Origin: DTWD01 sp963662965
GTDB lineage: Bacteria > Acidobacteriota > Vicinamibacteria > Vicinamibacterales > UBA8438
Reading direction: 5' to 3'
NCBI GenBank assembly: GCA_963662965.1
Contig: OY759970.1
Location: forward strand, 2,666,001 to 2,730,000
Length of the DNA: 64,000 nt
The notes under the pieces are model-generated. The model was given only the letters and a program-made list of their open reading frames with translations. It had not been told where the DNA came from and did not search any database. Made by a program: the position numbers and the translations under genes. This document shows, in pieces, positions 62,410 through 64,000 of the stretch. Within the stretch, counting starts at the first letter, position 1; every line of letters begins with the position of its first letter.

Positions 62410-63147
62410 ATGACGCCAGCGGTGAGTCGTTCGGAACGAGGGTTCACGCTTATCGAGCTGATGATCGCGCTCGCGATCATGATGCTGATTGCCGCCCTGG
62501 CGATTCCCGGTCTCAATCGGGCTCGCGCGGCAGCCAACGAGTCGTCGGCGATCGGCTCGCTCCGGATCGTCAACAGCGCGCAGGTCTCCTATACCGTCTC
62601 CTGCGGGTCTGGCTTCTACGCGCCCTCGCTCACGGTGCTCGGAACTGCGCCGCTGGCGAACCCGGGCGACGGGTTCATCAGCCCCGACCTCGGCTTCGAT
62701 CCTGCGACCAAGAGTAGCTACCTCGTCACGTTTACGCCGGGTGCGATCGCCCCGGTGGGGCCAGCGTCGTGCAACGGCGTGGCGGCCGGCTCGCTTGTCT
62801 GGACCTACTACGTGGGGGCCGACCCGCTTTCGGGCGGTGGCGCTCGCTACTTTGGCATAAACCAAGGCGGGACCATCTATTTTGGCACCGGTTCCGGTCG
62901 CGGTGACGCAGAGCGGCGCCCCAACCGGCGCCCAGGAGCTCCAGTAGGGCCGCAATCGTCGGTCCGGCCCGTCCTCGGCGGCCTGTTGCCCGGGTCGGTA
63001 TCGTCCGAGACGATGAACGTCGGTTCTCGGCGTGCGTCCGCCGACTGGTGGAGCTTGACGCCGCCTTCAGATGTTCTTAAAAAGAGCTGTATGACCAGAG
63101 TCGAAAAGCCACGTAACCCGGTTAACGATTGGCAGGAACGCGGATGA
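62410..63147 (+). CDS. Type IV pilin-like protein (2), apparent frameshift near its end
   Basis: Starts 'MTPAVSRSERGFTLIELMIA' and aligns with pilin 1 throughout, including both cysteines ('YTVSCGSGFYAP', 'GPASCNGVAAG') and 'YFGINQGGTIY'. Then the frame changes: as sequenced it continues as 65 unrelated residues to 63147, overlapping the next gene. Removing one T from TTTT at 62880-62883 gives 'LAPVPVAVTQSGAPTGAQEL', matching pilin 1's 'NTVAVAVTQTGAPAG', with a stop at 62945-62947 and 178 residues. So the intact gene is probably 62410-62947. Confidence 0.75.
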   Translation: MTPAVSRSERGFTLIELMIALAIMMLIAALAIPGLNRARAAANESSAIGSLRIVNSAQVSYTVSCGSGFYAPSLTVLGTAPLANPGDGFISPDLGFDPATKSSYLVTFTPGAIAPVGPASCNGVAAGSLVWTYYVGADPLSGGGARYFGINQGGTIYFGTGSGRGDAERRPNRRPGAPVGPQSSVRPVLGGLLPGSVSSETMNVGSRRASADWWSLTPPSDVLKKSCMTRVEKPRNPVNDWQERG

Positions 63148-64000
63148 GTGATCGAGCGCGACGGTGGCTCGTCGTCTTGGCATGTACCGGGCTCGTCGCG
63201 GCGGCGAGCTCCACCTATGTGCATATGCAGATCCTCGGCGACCCCGGCTACACGAGCTTCTGCGACATCAACACCACGGTCAGCTGCACGCAGGTGTATC
63301 AGAGTCGCTATGGCGCCGTGCTTGGGGTGCCGGTCGCCCTCGGCGGCGTCGTCTGGTTCGTCGGTGTGCTACTCCTCGCCTACGCTGGCCGTCGTGCGCC
63401 CGAGCAGTCAGCACGTCATGTCGCCGGCTATCTGCTGGTCTGGTCGACACTCGGGCTCGCCGTCGCGATGTACATGGCGTACGCCTCGTTCTTCGTGCTG
63501 AAGACGGTCTGTGTTCTGTGTGTCGTCGTCTACGGGACCGTCATTGGTATTTTCGTCTTGTCCGGGAACGGGCCGGCGACGCCGATGGCTCAGCTTCCGG
63601 CGGCCATGGTGAGGGACGTCGTGCTGCTTCTCCGGCGACCGGTCGGGCTCACACTCCTCATCGTGTTCATTGCTGGCACGGCATGGTCGATGTCGTGGTT
63701 TGCCGGACGCGGCGCTCCGTCGCCGATGGCAGCGACCGCGGACGCGGTGTCCGAGCGGCCGCCTCCGGCCGAGACGGCCGACCAGCAGACCGAGTTCGAG
63801 CGGTATTGGGAGAGTCAACCCCGCGTGTCGATCGACCTGCCGCAGGCCGACGACGTCGACGCGCGCGCGGTCGTGACCGTCGTCAAGTTCAACGACTATC
63901 AATGCCCTGCGTGCGCCAACGCGCACGTGGCCTACCAACCGATTTTCGACAAGTACGAATCGAGCCATCCAGGACAGGTTCGTCAGCAGACGCTCGACTA
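63144..64000 (+). CDS. Vitamin K epoxide reductase-thioredoxin/DsbA fusion, C-terminus beyond window
   Basis: Read from ATG 63144 (AGGAA 6 bp upstream) to the right edge, 285 residues visible. The VKOR half has four or five membrane helices with the loop cysteines in 'SFCDINTTVSCTQVY' and the redox CxxC in 'LKTVCVLCVVVYG'. After another helix and a linker, a DsbA/thioredoxin-like domain begins with 'VVKFNDYQCPACANAHVAYQ' (CPAC active site). Such fusions oxidise cysteines in exported proteins using quinone. Neighbouring pilins each have two cysteines and are natural candidates. Confidence 0.9.
   Translation, partial: MSDRARRWLVVLACTGLVAAASSTYVHMQILGDPGYTSFCDINTTVSCTQVYQSRYGAVLGVPVALGGVVWFVGVLLLAYAGRRAPEQSARHVAGYLLVWSTLGLAVAMYMAYASFFVLKTVCVLCVVVYGTVIGIFVLSGNGPATPMAQLPAAMVRDVVLLLRRPVGLTLLIVFIAGTAWSMSWFAGRGAPSPMAATADAVSERPPPAETADQQTEFERYWESQPRVSIDLPQADDVDARAVVTVVKFNDYQCPACANAHVAYQPIFDKYESSHPGQVRQQTLD

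Overview
The window is a GC-rich bacterial chromosome segment, almost all of it core housekeeping genes. The likely source is an Acidobacteriota member, perhaps of class Vicinamibacteria. This is inferred from a cysteine-rich insertion in RpoB that I remember from that phylum, the pilin type, and the mix of fused and tailed proteins. No 16S gene or database search was available. I saw no phage, insertion sequence, plasmid function or CRISPR.

Layout. (1) 1-1203, minus strand: an edge-truncated O-antigen ligase/polymerase-like gene and a Trm112-family gene. (2) 1292-8872, plus: TPR protein, LolB-like lipoprotein, ispE, tRNA-Gln, prs, rplY, pth, rpsF, rpsR, rplI; part of this order (lolB-ispE-prs-pth) is also found in E. 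coli. (3) 8953-16419: dnaB, alr, radA, plsC-like, a B3/4-domain protein, an ispD-ispF fusion and rlmB. (4) 16589-18900: tRNA-Thr(TGT), Tyr, Gly, Thr(GGT), tuf, rpmG, tRNA-Trp; the first four tRNAs plus tuf match the E. coli thrU-tyrU-glyT-thrT-tufB order. (5) 18971-51940: an uninterrupted plus-strand run from secE and nusG through rplKAJL, rpoBC, rpsL, rpsG, fusA, a second tuf, the S10 and spc operons with secY, adk, map and infA, to the alpha operon (rpsM, rpsK, rpsD, rpoA, rplQ). (6) 52046-59578, minus: an EF-G paralogue, a 630-bp stretch with no recognisable gene, two MacB/FtsX-type permeases, an HlyD-type adaptor and a Yip1-type membrane protein. (7) 59719-64000, plus: pyruvoyl-dependent arginine decarboxylase, a frameshifted outer-membrane protein gene, two type IV pilin-like genes, and an edge-truncated VKOR-thioredoxin fusion.

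How it works together. Regions 2-5 supply translation (ribosomal proteins, tRNAs, factors, peptidyl-tRNA hydrolase, Met aminopeptidase), the RNA polymerase core, the Sec channel and central precursors (PRPP, isoprenoid MEP pathway, D-alanine). The last region is surface-directed: both pilins carry two conserved cysteines and sit beside a disulfide-forming VKOR fusion.

Most unusual signals. A family of 9 structured intergenic repeats (about 45-180 bp, ending GCCCCGTCTAG or GGCCCAGTCTGA) lies between core genes. A second class of intergenic clusters consists of locally repeated and inverted 8-12-mers. The two tuf genes are identical and almost all their arginines are CGG, unlike their neighbours. 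Four apparent single-base frameshifts cluster in the last 5 kb.
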